From the NCBI GenBank assembly GCA_945897795.1, contig CAMDFT010000015.1, positions 1-47,201 on the forward strand: 47,201 nt of DNA, given 5' to 3'. The notes beneath the pieces were generated by a model. It saw only the letters and a program-made list of their open reading frames with translations, was not told the origin of the DNA and searched no databases. This DNA is from Limnohabitans sp. Rim8. Lineage in GTDB: Bacteria; Pseudomonadota; Gammaproteobacteria; Burkholderiales; Burkholderiaceae_C. Position numbers and translations under genes: made by a program. Of this stretch, positions 9,539 to 18,657 are shown in pieces (positions within the stretch are counted from its first letter, which is position 1; each line of letters begins with the position of its first letter).

Positions 9539-10185
9539 GTGTGAATCTGGAAGCAGGCCTGCGCTCGGGTGCGCAAGCTTTGGGTTTGGCTTTGTCGGAT
9601 GCGCAGATTCATCACTTGCTGGCTTATGCGGCGCTGATCCAGAAATGGAACAAGGTCTACAACCTGACCGCTTTGCGCGACCCGGCCGACATGCTGACGC
9701 ACCACCTGTTGGACAGCCTCACGGCCATTGCGCCTTTGTTCCGTCATACGCAAGGGCAGCCGACCAAGGTGCTGGATGTGGGTTCGGGTGGCGGTTTGCC
9801 CGGCGTGGTCTTGGCCATCTGTATGCCCGAGTTGAATGTGACCTGCGTGGACACCGTGGCCAAGAAAGCCGCCTTTGTTCAGCAAGTGGCCGTGAGCCTG
9901 AAATTGCCCAACTTGCGTGGTATCCACGCCCGCGTCGAATCCCTGACCGATCCGTACCAGGTCATTTGCTCCCGCGCCTTTGCTTCCTTGCCTGATTTTG
10001 TAACCTGGTCCCGTTCGGCACTGGCCGAGGGCGGGGTATGGATGGCCATGAAGGGCAAACACCCGCAGGGCGAAATCGATGCATTGCCTGCCGATGTGAG
10101 TGTGTTTCACGTGGAACCTTTAACGGTGCCGGGCCTGGATGTGGAGCGCTGCATGGTGTGGATGAGGTCCGTTCAGACGGGATAA
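9535..10185 (+). CDS. rsmG: 16S rRNA (guanine-527-N7)-methyltransferase RsmG (GidB)
   Basis: SAM-dependent methyltransferase that makes m7G527 in 16S rRNA. The 216-residue protein has the N-terminal helix with W-N-K-V-Y-N-L-T-A (residues 38-46), the SAM-binding loop [10 protein letters not shown] (81-90) and the motif S-R-A-F-A-S-L. Its start overlaps the mnmG stop by four bases (ATGA). A degenerate parS site falls near its 3' end and is read as F-H-V-E-P. Confidence 0.97.
   Translation: MSVNLEAGLRSGAQALGLALSDAQIHHLLAYAALIQKWNKVYNLTALRDPADMLTHHLLDSLTAIAPLFRHTQGQPTKVLDVGSGGGLPGVVLAICMPELNVTCVDTVAKKAAFVQQVAVSLKLPNLRGIHARVESLTDPYQVICSRAFASLPDFVTWSRSALAEGGVWMAMKGKHPQGEIDALPADVSVFHVEPLTVPGLDVERCMVWMRSVQTG
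10103..10118. other. parS-like site 3 (14/16), inside rsmG
   Basis: TGTTTCACGTGGAACC differs from the 16-base parS consensus at two positions of the right half. Weaker ParB binding is expected; the call rests on its position within the parS cluster. Confidence 0.7.
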
Positions 10186-10470
10186 TCCTGAACCGAGAAG
10201 GCGCGACGGGGGGCGGGCTTACCGCTCAAAAAGCCGTCAGGCCTGGGCAATACAGCAGGGGTCGTGAGCGATGGATGGCTTGTTTCACGTGAAACATGGA
10301 TGGGGAGAGCCTTCTGTACTGCGTGTCGATCACTTACACTCATGAGTAACTTCCGCCTTTTCGGCGGCATGCAAAATTTGGCGTGCCGGTATCTGGTTGG
10401 GCTCGGTTTCAAAATGGTGATGGCCAAACAAGGCCGGTGTCACACCTCGCCCTGTTTTTGAAAGGCTTGC
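10186..10470. promoter_or_regulatory. intergenic region between rsmG and the exporter gene
   Basis: This 285-base gap contains the perfect parS site at 10281-10296, a perfect 10-base palindrome ACTCATGAGT (10338-10347) and a small GC hairpin CCGCC/GGCGG (10353-10367). The palindrome may be an operator or a promoter-proximal element for the exporter-parA-parB transcript. I see no gene in it. Confidence 0.5.
10281..10296. other. parS site 4 (perfect), intergenic
   Basis: TGTTTCACGTGAAACA, the exact 16-base consensus, about 820 bases upstream of parA. It is the only parS of the cluster outside a coding sequence. Confidence 0.95.
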
Positions 10471-11088
10471 ATGTTCTTTGGCATTTCTGATTACGGCGCA
10501 TTTGTGGTGGCCATTGTGGTGTTTCTGGCCATTCCCGGACCCGGGAACCTGGCCCTCATCACGTCCACCAGCAAGGGGGGTGTGGCCGGTGGTCTCATGG
10601 CCACATTGGGGGTCATCGCAGGGGATCAGGTTCTGATGTGGCTGGCCGTGGCGGGTGTGGCCGCGGTGTTGACCACATACCCGGCGGCATTTGCGGCCAT
10701 CCAATGGCTGGGCGCCGTGTACCTGGCTTGGTTGGGCTGGAAGATGTTGTCGGCCAAACCCGGTGACGCGCCTGTGCTGAACATCCGGCCCCGGCAGTAT
10801 TTCCAGCAGGCCTTGGCGATTACCTTGCTCAACCCCAAGGCGATCGTTTTTTACATGGCGTTCTTTCCCTTGTTTGTGGACCCCAAAACCCACATGGGCT
10901 TGATCAGCTTTGGCATCATGGCCGCCACCATTGCGGGTTTGACCTTTTTGTATGGCTTGGGCATGACCTTGCTGACGCACCACTTGGCCGAGCGCATGCG
11001 GGCCAACCCCAAGGTGGGGCAAGTGCTGGAAAAGGTGGCGGGCATTTTTCTTGTGGGCTTTGGCATCAAGCTGGCCATATCCAAATAA
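10471..11088 (+). CDS. LysE/RhtB-family amino-acid exporter
   Basis: A 205-residue inner-membrane protein with about six hydrophobic helices. The family hallmark is the N-terminal motif P-G-P-G-N-L-A-L-I-T (residues 22-31), followed by a conserved G-x-x-x-G-D segment and L-L-N-P-K-A-I-V-F-Y-M-A-F-F-P in the middle. Members export amino acids or derivatives such as homoserine, threonine or lysine; the substrate here is unknown. ATG 10471 has the upstream Shine-Dalgarno-like GAAAGG. It sits between rsmG and parA, in the same direction and 15 bases before parA. Confidence 0.9.
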   Translation: MFFGISDYGAFVVAIVVFLAIPGPGNLALITSTSKGGVAGGLMATLGVIAGDQVLMWLAVAGVAAVLTTYPAAFAAIQWLGAVYLAWLGWKMLSAKPGDAPVLNIRPRQYFQQALAITLLNPKAIVFYMAFFPLFVDPKTHMGLISFGIMAATIAGLTFLYGLGMTLLTHHLAERMRANPKVGQVLEKVAGIFLVGFGIKLAISK

Positions 11089-11103
11089 AACCGGGAGCAC
11101 GAT

Positions 11104-11874
11104 ATGGCCAAAATTTTCTGCATCGCCAACCAAAAAGGGGGCGTCGGCAAAACCACCACCACGGTCAACCTGGCCGCAGGCTTGGCCAAAGTCGGACAAC
11201 GCGTCTTGCTGGTCGACTTGGACCCGCAAGGCAATGCCACAATGGGTTCGGGCATCGACAAACGCGCTGTCGAATTGAGTGTTTACGACGTGCTGTTAGA
11301 GTCCGCCTCGATTGCCGAAGCGGTCGTCAAGGCCGACAAGTGTGGCTACGATGTGCTCAGCGCCAACCGCGAGCTGGCCGGTGCCGAGGTGGAGCTGGTG
11401 CAACTGGAGCACCGCGACCAGCGCCTGAAAAACGCCATCGCCGTGGTAGATGCCGATTACGATTTTGTGCTGATCGACTGTCCGCCATCGCTGTCCATGC
11501 TCACCCTCAATGGCCTGTGCTCGGCCCACGGCGTGATCGTGCCCATGCAGTGTGAATACTTTGCCTTGGAGGGTTTGACGGATCTGGTCAACACCATCAA
11601 GCAGGTGCACGCCAACTTGAACAAAGACTTGAAAATCATCGGCCTTTTGCGGGTCATGTTTGACCCGCGCATCACGCTGCAGATGCAAGTCAGCGACCAG
11701 CTCAAGGCCCACTTTGGCGACAAAGTGTTTGACACCGTGATTCCGCGCAACGTGCGCTTGGCCGAGGCACCCAGTTATGGCTTGCCTGGCGTGGTGTTTG
11801 ACCCGTCGGCCAAGGGCAGCCAAGCCTATGTGGACTTTGCCCGCGAAATGGTCAAGCGTGCGCCCACGCTGTGA
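11104..11874 (+). CDS. parA: chromosome-partitioning ATPase ParA (Soj)
   Basis: Walker-type ATPase that drives segregation of ParB-parS complexes. The 256-residue protein has the deviant Walker A K-G-G-V-G-K-T-T (residues 11-18), the D-L-D-P-Q-G-N-A-T motif and Walker B I-D-C-P-P-S-L-S. It has no N-terminal DNA-binding extension, so it is the chromosomal (type Ib) form. Its stop overlaps a GTG codon that may start the next gene (GTGA). The four nearby parS sites and parB downstream complete the system. Confidence 0.97.
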   Translation: MAKIFCIANQKGGVGKTTTTVNLAAGLAKVGQRVLLVDLDPQGNATMGSGIDKRAVELSVYDVLLESASIAEAVVKADKCGYDVLSANRELAGAEVELVQLEHRDQRLKNAIAVVDADYDFVLIDCPPSLSMLTLNGLCSAHGVIVPMQCEYFALEGLTDLVNTIKQVHANLNKDLKIIGLLRVMFDPRITLQMQVSDQLKAHFGDKVFDTVIPRNVRLAEAPSYGLPGVVFDPSAKGSQAYVDFAREMVKRAPTL

Positions 11875-12473
11875 GCCAAGAGAACCATCGCGCCATGACC
11901 AATTTGACCGATGACGCAAGCGCTGGCTCAACCGGGGTTGTGGCCAGTGTTTTGATCTTGCCCGGCTGGCAAGGCAGTGGGCCGACTCATTGGCAAATGC
12001 AGTGGGCGCGGTTGCACGGCTATACCGTGGTGGAACAAAACGATTGGCTGCAACCCCGTCGCGGGGACTGGCTGGCTCGCCTGGACGAGGTGGTCATCGA
12101 TGCACCAGGTTCGGTGGTGTTGGCGGCGCACAGTTTGGGCTGCATTCTGGTGGCCGCTTGGGCCTCGTTTTCACGCCACACCGCCCGCGTGCGAGGCGCC
12201 TTGTTGGTGGCGCCCGGAGACGTGGAGGCGCCAGAGATGCCGGACCGTTTTCCCGGATGGACGCCCATCGTGCGCCAGCGCTTGCCATTCAAAAGCATTT
12301 TGGTGGGCAGCCAAAACGACCCTTATTGCCACGCAGACCGCGCCCAGGCTCTGGCGCACGACTGGGGCGCCCAATGGCTCGACTTGGGGCAGGCTGGGCA
12401 CATCAACGCCGATTCATCTTTAGGTGCTTGGCCTCAAGGCCATGCGCTCTTGCAAACCCTCATGAAGGAATGA
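11871..12473 (+). CDS. RBBP9/YdeN-type alpha/beta hydrolase
   Basis: A serine hydrolase of about 200 residues. The family motif L-P-G-W-Q-G-S-G-P-T-H-W-Q is at residues 30-42, and the catalytic triad appears intact: Ser88 in A-H-S-L-G, Asp150 in Q-N-D-P-Y and His177 in A-G-H-I-N (numbered from the GTG). The substrate is unknown. It lies between parA and parB with a GTGA overlap with parA and two bases before the parB start, so it is co-transcribed with the partition genes. The start may instead be ATG 11895. Confidence 0.85.
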   Translation: MSQENHRAMTNLTDDASAGSTGVVASVLILPGWQGSGPTHWQMQWARLHGYTVVEQNDWLQPRRGDWLARLDEVVIDAPGSVVLAAHSLGCILVAAWASFSRHTARVRGALLVAPGDVEAPEMPDRFPGWTPIVRQRLPFKSILVGSQNDPYCHADRAQALAHDWGAQWLDLGQAGHINADSSLGAWPQGHALLQTLMKE

Positions 12474-12475
12474 CC

Positions 12476-13384
12476 ATGGTCACCAAAAAACCCAAAGGAT
12501 TGGGCCGCGGACTGGAAGCCCTGCTGGGCCCCAAAGTGCAAGACCCTCCGGCTGTGGCCAACAGCGGCCAGCCCAGCCAGCTCAAGCTCGAGCAGATGGT
12601 GGCCGGCATGTACCAGCCGCGCACCCGCATGGACGAAGGTGCCCTGTACGAACTGGCCGAGTCGATCAAGGCGCAGGGCATCATGCAGCCGATCTTGGTG
12701 CGCCAGCTTTCTGAAGGCCCAAACGCTGGCAAATACGAGATCATTGCGGGCGAGCGTCGCTTTCGTGCCTCACGTTTGGCAGGTCTGGAATCCGTCCCTG
12801 TTTTGGTGCGCGATGTGCCCAACGAGGCCGCTGCCGCCATGGCGCTCATCGAGAACATCCAGCGTGAAGACCTCAACCCACTGGAAGAAGCCCAGGGCCT
12901 GCAACGCCTGATCAAAGAGTTTGGGCTCACTCACGAAACGGCGGCGCAAGCGGTCGGCCGCTCCCGCAGCGCTGCCAGCAACCTGCTGCGCTTGTTGAAT
13001 CTGGCCGACCCGGTACAAAGCATGCTCATGGCGGGGGACCTGGACATGGGGCATGCCCGCGCCCTGTTGCCCCTGGACAGGGCGGCCCAAATCACGGCCG
13101 CCAACCAGATTGCGGCCAAAAAGCTGTCGGTGCGCGAGGCCGAAAGTCTGGCCAAAAAGTTGGGCGCCGAGTTCAATTTGGTCACGCAAAAGCCTAAGAA
13201 GGAAAAGTCGCGCGACATCCGCCGGGTGGAAGAAGAGCTGTCGGATCTGCTGATGGCCGAGGTGGAGGTGCGCGTCAAGAAACGCGTCAAACGTCTGGGC
13301 AAGATGGAAGAAATGGGTGAGTTGAGCATCCAGTTTGGTTCGCTTGATGAACTCAATGGCCTGATCGACAAGTTGCGGGGCTGA
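12476..13384 (+). CDS. parB: chromosome-partitioning protein ParB (Spo0J), CTPase
   Basis: Binds parS, spreads as a CTP-dependent clamp and interacts with ParA. The 302-residue protein starts with the ParA-stimulating segment (K-G-L-G-R-G-L-E-A-L-L-G), then has the ParB/sulfiredoxin domain with G-E-R-R-F-R-A-S (92-99) and E-N-I-Q-R-E-D-L-N-P (126-135), the HTH around residues 150-175, and a C-terminal dimerisation domain. I start at ATG 12476, three bases after the hydrolase stop; the open frame reaches 11990 but only as a shadow of the hydrolase gene. The next gene starts 9 bases downstream. Confidence 0.97.
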   Translation: MVTKKPKGLGRGLEALLGPKVQDPPAVANSGQPSQLKLEQMVAGMYQPRTRMDEGALYELAESIKAQGIMQPILVRQLSEGPNAGKYEIIAGERRFRASRLAGLESVPVLVRDVPNEAAAAMALIENIQREDLNPLEEAQGLQRLIKEFGLTHETAAQAVGRSRSAASNLLRLLNLADPVQSMLMAGDLDMGHARALLPLDRAAQITAANQIAAKKLSVREAESLAKKLGAEFNLVTQKPKKEKSRDIRRVEEELSDLLMAEVEVRVKKRVKRLGKMEEMGELSIQFGSLDELNGLIDKLRG

Positions 13385-13393
13385 AGACACACC

Positions 13394-15142
13394 ATGGCGA
13401 AAGTGCAAAAGCCAGCGTCCATGTTCTGGCGGAACTTGTTTCGCCCGGATGGGTTTTTGCGCCAGGAAATGCTCACCATCTATTTGATGCTGGTGGGTGT
13501 CACCACTTTTTTTGGATATGTGTCCACACCGGTCGAGCGGGTGTCGCAAGCCAATCTGGTGGTGTCGGTGCTGGCCGTGTGTTTGCTGATGGTGGTGCGT
13601 GTGCGGGCCTTGTTCGAGCTCATCGTGCACACCATCATGGCCTTGCTGGTGATGCTGATTGTGTTCACGGCCACCCAGACCGGCGGCATCAATTCCACAT
13701 CGGTGGTCTGGCTCAGTGTGTTTTCTGTTGCCGTTCTGCTCTTGCTGGGCAGGGTGGCGACGCTGATCTGGATTGCCATCATGCTGTGCGGCATCTGGGG
13801 CTTGACGCTGGCCACCTGGATGGGCTGGATCAGCAGCCATGTCAACAACGCGTCGACGTCGTTCATCGGCTGGGCCTGGCTGAACCATTTGCTGGCCCTG
13901 ATGAATTTGATGATGGCGGTGCGCATTTACGAACACCTGCAGCAAGTCCAGTTGCGCAAGCTCAATCAGCGCAACAACGAGATCAAGGCGACCCATCAGG
14001 CCTTGATTCAGGCGCAAGCCCACAAAGACGAATTCGTGGCGGCCGTGGGCCATGAACTGCGCACACCCATGAACGCCATTTTGGGTTTCAACGGCGTGCT
14101 GCGCCGCGAGCTGGAGGACGATCCCGAGCAGCTGGCGGTGGTCGGTCACATTCGCCGCTCAACTGAGCATTTGCTGCAAGTGGTCAACGACATTCTCGAT
14201 TTTTCGCAATTGCAAGCGGGCAAATTGCACCTGAACCCGGTGGACTACGAAGTACGTGCCTTGACCGATGAGCTGCAACAACGCCATGGCGAGAAGGCCC
14301 GCAGCAAAGGGGTTGCTTTGTGCATTCATTGCGATCCGGTTTTGCCTTTGCGCTTGCAGGGTGACCGCAACCGGCTGCTCCAGATCCTGAACAACCTGGT
14401 GGACAACGCCATCAAGTTCACGGCCGAAGGGGTGGTGGACGTGAAACTGATCGCCCAAGGTGAATGGTTGCGGCTGGAGGTGCGCGATGCCGGGCGCGGC
14501 ATCGCACTTGAGCGGCAGCAACACATTTTTCGCCGCTTTGAACACGCGGATGTGCAGACCAACCGCACTTATGGCGGTACGGGCTTGGGCTTGACCTTGT
14601 GTGAAAAACTGGTCAGCTTGCATGGCGGAAAAATTGGCGTGGTCAGTCAGCCGGGGCACGGCGCCTTGTTCTGGCTGGAGATTCCGCTGCAGGCTGCACA
14701 GGACCAAAGCCCCGAAGACCTGCAAGATGACGAACTGGCCGACGAGGTGTTGAACATTCTGGTGGTCGATGACAACCGGGTGAACCTGATGGTGGCGCAG
14801 CTGCAATTGCAAAAATGCTGGCCCAGGGCAAAGATCACCACGGTGGACAGCGGTGCCAAAGCGCTGCCGCTGCTGGATGCGCAGGTGTTTGATGTGGCCC
14901 TGGTGGACATGATCATGCCGGTCATGGACGGCATGCAGCTGACGCAGCACATTCGCCAGTTTTTTCCGGCCATCGCCGCACGCATGCCGATTCTGGCGTT
15001 GACTGCCAACACCAATCCGGTGGACCGCGAAAAGTGTCTGGCTGCAGGCATGAACGATGTGCTGCACAAACCGATGGACGAGGCCGTTTTGATGCGCACC
15101 GTGGCCCATCAGGTGCGCTTGGCGCGGGAGGCCCGGCTGTGA
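13394..15142 (+). CDS. hybrid histidine kinase 1 (type A), membrane-bound
   Basis: A 582-residue sensor kinase. Residues about 25-180 form five to six membrane helices containing a T-G-G-I-N-S motif (96-101). A short helical linker (180-212) leads to the HisKA domain with His220 in [10 protein letters not shown], the HATPase domain with the N-box (N338), D365 of G1 and G-G-T-G-L-G-L (394-400), and a C-terminal receiver domain with phospho-acceptor Asp505 and Lys559. All catalytic residues are present. It starts 9 bases after parB, so it may be read from the par transcript, and ends in a GTGA overlap with kinase 2. Its closest relative in the window is kinase 3. The signal is unknown. Confidence 0.93.
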   Translation: MAKVQKPASMFWRNLFRPDGFLRQEMLTIYLMLVGVTTFFGYVSTPVERVSQANLVVSVLAVCLLMVVRVRALFELIVHTIMALLVMLIVFTATQTGGINSTSVVWLSVFSVAVLLLLGRVATLIWIAIMLCGIWGLTLATWMGWISSHVNNASTSFIGWAWLNHLLALMNLMMAVRIYEHLQQVQLRKLNQRNNEIKATHQALIQAQAHKDEFVAAVGHELRTPMNAILGFNGVLRRELEDDPEQLAVVGHIRRSTEHLLQVVNDILDFSQLQAGKLHLNPVDYEVRALTDELQQRHGEKARSKGVALCIHCDPVLPLRLQGDRNRLLQILNNLVDNAIKFTAEGVVDVKLIAQGEWLRLEVRDAGRGIALERQQHIFRRFEHADVQTNRTYGGTGLGLTLCEKLVSLHGGKIGVVSQPGHGALFWLEIPLQAAQDQSPEDLQDDELADEVLNILVVDDNRVNLMVAQLQLQKCWPRAKITTVDSGAKALPLLDAQVFDVALVDMIMPVMDGMQLTQHIRQFFPAIAARMPILALTANTNPVDREKCLAAGMNDVLHKPMDEAVLMRTVAHQVRLAREARL

Positions 15143-16887
15143 ACCGCAACACCGGGCTTGAGCAGTGGGCGTCCCGAATCGTTTCGTGGGTGCCCGTGGC
15201 TTTTCAGCAGGGCAAGATGCCGTATGTGTTCTTTTTTGCGCTGGTGCTGATGCCGGTTTTGTTGATGTTTGCCGTGATCAGTCCGTACCCGTACGCGTCG
15301 GTGATCTTCAGCTTGTTTGCCGTATTTTTGCTGTTGCTGCTGGTTCTGGTTGACCGGGGCATGTCCTTGAACAGGGCGATCCATATGGGGACCGCTTTGG
15401 GGGCCATCGTGTTGCTTTACAGCGCGTGGGTGTCCGGTGGCATCCACTCGCCTCGGCTGTCTTGGCTGTTGCTCTTGCCGCTGACGCCTTTTTATGTGAT
15501 CAACCGCAGAGCGGGCATTTTTTGGCTCGCGGTGGTGATGGCTTTGCAGCTGTTCATCGCCGTCGCCAGCCACTTGGCGTGGGTGCCCGTGTTCGAGATC
15601 GGGGATGAACATGTGCTGTCCTCGTTCATGGTCTACACGCTGGCGACCTGCGTGCTCATTGTGGTGCCCCTGATGTACGACCACATGTACCGCCAGGCGC
15701 TGGACGCCAGCCGCAGCCATCAGCGCGAACTCGAAGAGCGGCGCGAAGAGCTGGAACACACGTCACAGATGCGTGAACATTTCATCGCCACCGTCAGCCA
15801 CGAGCTGCGCACGCCGATGAACGCCATTTTGGGCTTCAATGCTTTGCTGCTGGCCCGCTTGGGTGACAAGCCCGAGGCCCGCAAAGTGCTCAACCACACG
15901 CGCCAGTCGGCCGATCACCTGATGACGGTGATCAACGACATCCTGGACTATTCGCAATCGCAGGCGGGTCATCTGGTGATTCAGCCGGAAACCTTTGAAT
16001 TGCGCAAAACAGTAGAGCACGCCTTCGAGCTGTTTTTCCCCCGCGTCAAGAGCATGGACTTGGCCTACCGCATCGAACTGGATGAAAAGCTGCCGCAGTG
16101 GGTGCATACCGACCGCCACCGCCTGATGCAGGTGCTGGTCAACTTGTTGGGCAACGCGCTCAAATTCACCCACCAAGGTCAGGTGGTGTTGCGCGTTGAG
16201 TGGCAAAACCCCGGGGTGATGTTTGCCGTGCAAGACACCGGCATCGGCATTGCCAAAGACCGGCAAGCGGAAATTTTCAACCGTTTCAGCCAGGCCAACG
16301 GGGACATTCAAGCGCTCTATGGTGGCAACGGGCTGGGGCTGGCCATCTCGCGCACTCTGGTGCAGCTGCTGGGCGGAGACATCGGCTTTGCAAGCGAACC
16401 CGGGCAAGGCTCGCGGTTTTGGTTTCATTTGCCATTGACCGCTTGTCCAGAGCCGCAACAGAAACCGTCTGCAGCGCGGATGGCGGTTCAGACGGCTCAG
16501 CTGCCTTGGCGATTTTTGATTGTTGACGACCACCCGGTCAACCGCTTGCTGGCCCGTCAGGTTTTGCAAAACGCCTGGCCGCAAAGCCAGATTGTGGAAG
16601 TGTCGGATGGACAGCAAGCGGTGGACACCTTGTGTCAACAGCCATTTGATCTGGTGCTGATGGACATGGTCATGCCGGTGATGGACGGCATTGTGGCCAC
16701 TCGGACGATCAGGGCACAGGGGTCTGCCGCTGTGCGGGATGTGCTGATTTTGGGTTTGACGGCCAACGTCAACCCGGTCGATCTGGACGCCTTCAGGCAA
16801 GAGGGGCTGGATGACGTGATGCTCAAGCCCTTTGAGCCGGATCTGTTGTGTGCCAAAGTCGAGCATTGGCTGCTCGAGCGGAATTGA
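15139..16887 (+). CDS. hybrid histidine kinase 2 (type B), membrane-bound
   Basis: A 582-residue kinase starting at GTG 15139, which overlaps the stop of kinase 1 by four bases. The open frame extends to 15034 but that part lies inside kinase 1 and is unlike kinase 4. The membrane part (about 28-182) carries the type-B signature [11 protein letters not shown] (99-109) followed by P-L-T-P-F-Y. A short coiled coil (186-212) precedes HisKA with His221 ([10 protein letters not shown]), then HATPase (N339, G-G-N-G-L-G-L) and a receiver domain with Asp509. It is clearly paralogous to kinase 4, sharing the [12 protein letters not shown] segment and most of the membrane region. Confidence 0.93.
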   Translation: MNRNTGLEQWASRIVSWVPVAFQQGKMPYVFFFALVLMPVLLMFAVISPYPYASVIFSLFAVFLLLLLVLVDRGMSLNRAIHMGTALGAIVLLYSAWVSGGIHSPRLSWLLLLPLTPFYVINRRAGIFWLAVVMALQLFIAVASHLAWVPVFEIGDEHVLSSFMVYTLATCVLIVVPLMYDHMYRQALDASRSHQRELEERREELEHTSQMREHFIATVSHELRTPMNAILGFNALLLARLGDKPEARKVLNHTRQSADHLMTVINDILDYSQSQAGHLVIQPETFELRKTVEHAFELFFPRVKSMDLAYRIELDEKLPQWVHTDRHRLMQVLVNLLGNALKFTHQGQVVLRVEWQNPGVMFAVQDTGIGIAKDRQAEIFNRFSQANGDIQALYGGNGLGLAISRTLVQLLGGDIGFASEPGQGSRFWFHLPLTACPEPQQKPSAARMAVQTAQLPWRFLIVDDHPVNRLLARQVLQNAWPQSQIVEVSDGQQAVDTLCQQPFDLVLMDMVMPVMDGIVATRTIRAQGSAAVRDVLILGLTANVNPVDLDAFRQEGLDDVMLKPFEPDLLCAKVEHWLLERN

Positions 16888-16896
16888 GCGTTGCGG

Positions 16897-18657
16897 ATGA
16901 AGACCTGGCTGAACCTGTTCAAAGTGGACACCCTTTTAGATGGGCTGCACGAGTACTCGAATGCGCAACGGCGCACCTGGTTCCTGCGGGCTTGCCTGAT
17001 TGCTTTGGTAGTTAATTCGTTGGTTTTTTACGTGCTTTACCAGCCTGCGTATGACCACAACATCCATTTGCTTGCCGCGGTGCTCTACCTGGTCTTGCTG
17101 GGCACTTTGCAGTGGGGGGCGTTTTATGTGCCCATAGCGCATCTGGGTTTTCTGATTTCCATCGCGCACATTGTTTGGGTGGTCGACCAGAGCGGCGGTA
17201 TCAACTCGGTCACCATGGTTTGGATGACGGTGGTGACCTTGCCGGCCGCTTTGCTGCTCAGCCGAGTCGGGGCCATTTTCTGGGGGGTTGTGGCGCTGTT
17301 TGTCACCTGGCTCATTCTGGCGCTGACCCATGCCGGGGTGATGGGCAGCATGGCGACCATGAGCAACGACATCATGGCCTGGGCATTGGTGAACAAAGTG
17401 CTGGTGGCCTGTATGGCGATGGGGGTGGTCTGGCTGGCTGAGCGCATGCACAGTCAGCAGGTCATGCAAATTGACAAGAGCAACCAGGCGCTAGAAGAAA
17501 CCCACCGCGCATTGCGCCAGGCGCAGGCCCACAAGGACGAATTCATTGCGTCCGTGGGTCATGAACTGCGCACACCCATGAACGCGATTTTGGGGCTCAA
17601 TGGTATTTTGCGGAGCGAATTGTCAGGCAAATCCGAAGACGCGGAGATCGTCGACCACATCCGTCAGTCCACTGAACAGTTGCTGCGCGTGGTCAATGAC
17701 ATTCTGGATTTTTCGCAACTGCAGGCCGGGCATTTGTCTTTGCGCGAAGACCGGTTTGAACTGAGCGAGTCGGTGCAGAGCGTGCTGGATTTGTTGGCTG
17801 AAAAAGCCCAAGCCAAAGGTCTGGAGCTGCGGCTTGAAGACAGCCCGGTTGTGGGCATGTGGGTGAAGGGGGACCGACAACGACTGATTCAGGTGCTCAG
17901 AAACCTCGTTGACAACGCCGTCAAATTCACGGCAAGCGGCCATGTGGTTGTGCGCGTCAAAAGCGTGGGCTTGGGCGTGTGGTTTGAAGTGGAAGACTCG
18001 GGCATTGGCATTGCGGCCAACCGGCAGCAACAAGTGTTCGACCGCTTTGAGCATGCCGACTCACAAACCAACCGCCAATACGGCGGCACAGGCTTGGGGC
18101 TGTCGATCTGCGAGCGGCTGGTCAGTCTGCAAGGCGGGCGCATCGGGGTCAGCAGCGTGCCTGGGCACGGCACCACATTCTGGTTTGAGTTGCCCCTGAG
18201 CATGACGGCTGCCGATGACGCTTCAGGTGAGCATCTGCTGGACAAACTGAAGGGACGTTGTTTGCGCATTTTGCTGGTGGACGACAACGCCGTGAACCTG
18301 ATGGTGGCCCGCCTGATGCTGCGGAAATTTTTGCCCCAATCGGTCATTACCGAAGCCAATGGCGGGGCGGTGGCGTTGGACTTGTTGCGTGAACAGGCCT
18401 TTGATCTGGTGTTGATGGACATGGTCATGCCCGACATCGATGGCGTTCAGGCGACCCGAATTTTGCGCAAAAACTTCCCGAAACCCGTGTGTGATGTGCC
18501 TGTTCTGGGCTTGACCGCGAGCACCAATCCGATGGACCGAGATCAGTGTTTGGATGCCGGTATGGACGAAATCCTGCACAAACCACTCGATGAGTTGCAA
18601 CTGTTGGCGCAGTTGTCTCGGTTGCCCTGGCCGGCCATGGTGGAGGGGCAATCATGA
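16897..18657 (+). CDS. hybrid histidine kinase 3 (type A'), membrane-bound
   Basis: A 586-residue kinase of the same plan as kinase 1. The membrane domain (about 28-182) has Q-S-G-G-I-N-S (98-104) followed by V-W and L-L-L-S-R-V-G-A-I-F-W. HisKA has His222 in [10 protein letters not shown], the HATPase has N340 and G-G-T-G-L-G-L, and the receiver has Asp508. The segment F-E-H-A-D-x-Q-T-N-R is shared with kinase 1 and absent from kinases 2 and 4. ATG 16897 lies 9 bases after the kinase 2 stop; a TTG two codons upstream is an alternative. The stop overlaps the kinase 4 start (ATGA). Confidence 0.93.
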   Translation: MKTWLNLFKVDTLLDGLHEYSNAQRRTWFLRACLIALVVNSLVFYVLYQPAYDHNIHLLAAVLYLVLLGTLQWGAFYVPIAHLGFLISIAHIVWVVDQSGGINSVTMVWMTVVTLPAALLLSRVGAIFWGVVALFVTWLILALTHAGVMGSMATMSNDIMAWALVNKVLVACMAMGVVWLAERMHSQQVMQIDKSNQALEETHRALRQAQAHKDEFIASVGHELRTPMNAILGLNGILRSELSGKSEDAEIVDHIRQSTEQLLRVVNDILDFSQLQAGHLSLREDRFELSESVQSVLDLLAEKAQAKGLELRLEDSPVVGMWVKGDRQRLIQVLRNLVDNAVKFTASGHVVVRVKSVGLGVWFEVEDSGIGIAANRQQQVFDRFEHADSQTNRQYGGTGLGLSICERLVSLQGGRIGVSSVPGHGTTFWFELPLSMTAADDASGEHLLDKLKGRCLRILLVDDNAVNLMVARLMLRKFLPQSVITEANGGAVALDLLREQAFDLVLMDMVMPDIDGVQATRILRKNFPKPVCDVPVLGLTASTNPMDRDQCLDAGMDEILHKPLDELQLLAQLSRLPWPAMVEGQS

